From: Actinomycetota bacterium
GTDB lineage: Bacteria; Actinomycetota; Actinomycetes; Actinomycetales; Cellulomonadaceae
Direction: 5' to 3'
Length of the DNA stretch: 14,134 nt
Assembly: GCA_018898235.1 (NCBI GenBank)
Contig: JAHIJU010000144.1
Coordinates: 1-14,134 of the forward strand
Part shown: piece by piece, positions 13,778-14,134 of the stretch
Position numbering within the stretch: the stretch's first letter is position 1
How the letters are laid out: each line of letters starts with the position of its first letter
Notes under the pieces: generated by a model
Told to the model about the DNA's origin: nothing
What the model saw: only the letters and a program-made list of their open reading frames with translations
Databases searched by the model: none
Made by a program: the position numbers and the translations under genes

Positions 13778-14134
13778 GGGCGTGCGCCTCCTCGTTCGGG
13801 GCGGGCCAGCCGTGGCAGGCGCTCGACCGGTCGTCGGCCAGGGGCAGCAGGGCGGGCTGGGCGGTGCGGCACACATCGCGTGCGTAGGTGCAGCGGGGGG
13901 CGAACCGGCAGCCGGTGGGCCACTGGCCGGGGACGGCGGGCACCCCGGGGATGGTGACCAGCCGCTCGCCCGGCGCCCGGTTGCTGGGGCGCGCCCCGAG
14001 CAGGGCCGCCGTGTACGGGTGCGACGGCGATCCCATGACCTGCTGCGTGCTGCCGAGCTCGACGACCGTGCCGCCGTACATGACGGCCAGCGTGTCGGCG
14101 ACATCGGCCACCACGCCCAGGTCGTGGGTGACCA
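13770..14134 (-). CDS. Oligopeptide/dipeptide-type ABC transporter ATPase, DppD/OppD-like, C-terminal part only
   Basis: Only the last 120 or so residues are inside the window; the N-terminus with Walker A and the signature lies beyond the right edge. The visible part starts in the switch region VTHDLGVVADVADTLAVMYGG and continues with the peptide-transporter extension SPSHPYTAALLGARPS. It ends with the four-cysteine arrangement GCRFAPRCTYARDVCR, then SSACHGW, known in DppD/OppD-type ATPases, where a [4Fe-4S] cluster has been reported for some members. The paired ATPase follows with an eight-base overlap, giving the usual two-ATPase order. Permease and binding-protein genes are expected to the right of the window. 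Confidence 0.93.
   Translation of the reverse strand, partial: VTHDLGVVADVADTLAVMYGGTVVELGSTQQVMGSPSHPYTAALLGARPSNRAPGERLVTIPGVPAVPGQWPTGCRFAPRCTYARDVCRTAQPALLPLADDRSSACHGWPAPNEEAHAHV

Noticed and set aside
13778..14104. A single fused ATPase reading through 13001-14104
   Set aside because: The residues before the ATG at 13777 are an out-of-frame shadow. The true upstream protein is in another frame with HPY and cysteine motifs, and the two genes overlap by eight bases.

Overview
The window is very GC-rich, with genes packed on both strands, frequent GTG starts, strong G/C preference at third codon positions and at least one apparently leaderless gene. This points to a high-GC actinobacterium. 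The protein style resembles Pseudonocardia and relatives, but that placement is an inference from general appearance only. No rRNA, tRNA, CRISPR array, transposase or integrase was seen.

Layout. (1) 1-1916, minus strand: the N-terminal two thirds of a NuoF/HoxF/FdsB-type NADH-oxidising flavoprotein running off the left edge, preceded by a cytoplasmic alpha/beta-hydrolase (lipase-like). (2) 2029-4725: a stretch with visibly looser codon use, holding a stand-alone RecB-like PD-(D/E)XK nuclease-fold protein, a family S51 peptidase (peptidase E-like) and about 350 bp containing what may be a frameshifted gene remnant. (3) 4726-8340, minus strand: a tight four-gene operon, in transcription order ohr (organic hydroperoxide reductase), a TetR regulator, gadB (glutamate decarboxylase) and a D-2-hydroxyacid dehydrogenase. 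A 26-bp near-perfect palindrome just before ohr is the probable TetR operator. (4) 8594-10756, plus strand: a membrane-anchored GGDEF-EAL cyclic-di-GMP enzyme with both active-site motif sets intact. (5) 10776-13047: an F420-reductase-like NADP-binding protein divergent from mgsA (methylglyoxal synthase), followed by a leaderless aldose 1-epimerase. (6) 13001-14134, minus strand: two overlapping ATPase genes of an oligopeptide-type ABC importer, the upstream one cut by the right edge.

How the genes fit together. The ohr-tetR-gadB-dehydrogenase operon looks like a stress module in which peroxide detoxification and acid-consuming glutamate decarboxylation share one promoter and one repressor. 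The TetR carries two closely spaced cysteines, so a redox-switched repressor is a reasonable hypothesis. mgsA, its divergent reductase-like neighbour and the mutarotase suggest sugar-phosphate overflow metabolism. The most novel-looking items are the orphan PD-(D/E)XK protein with its large uncharacterised C-terminal region, and the operon with its palindrome. No complete, clearly new defence or mobile system can be demonstrated here.
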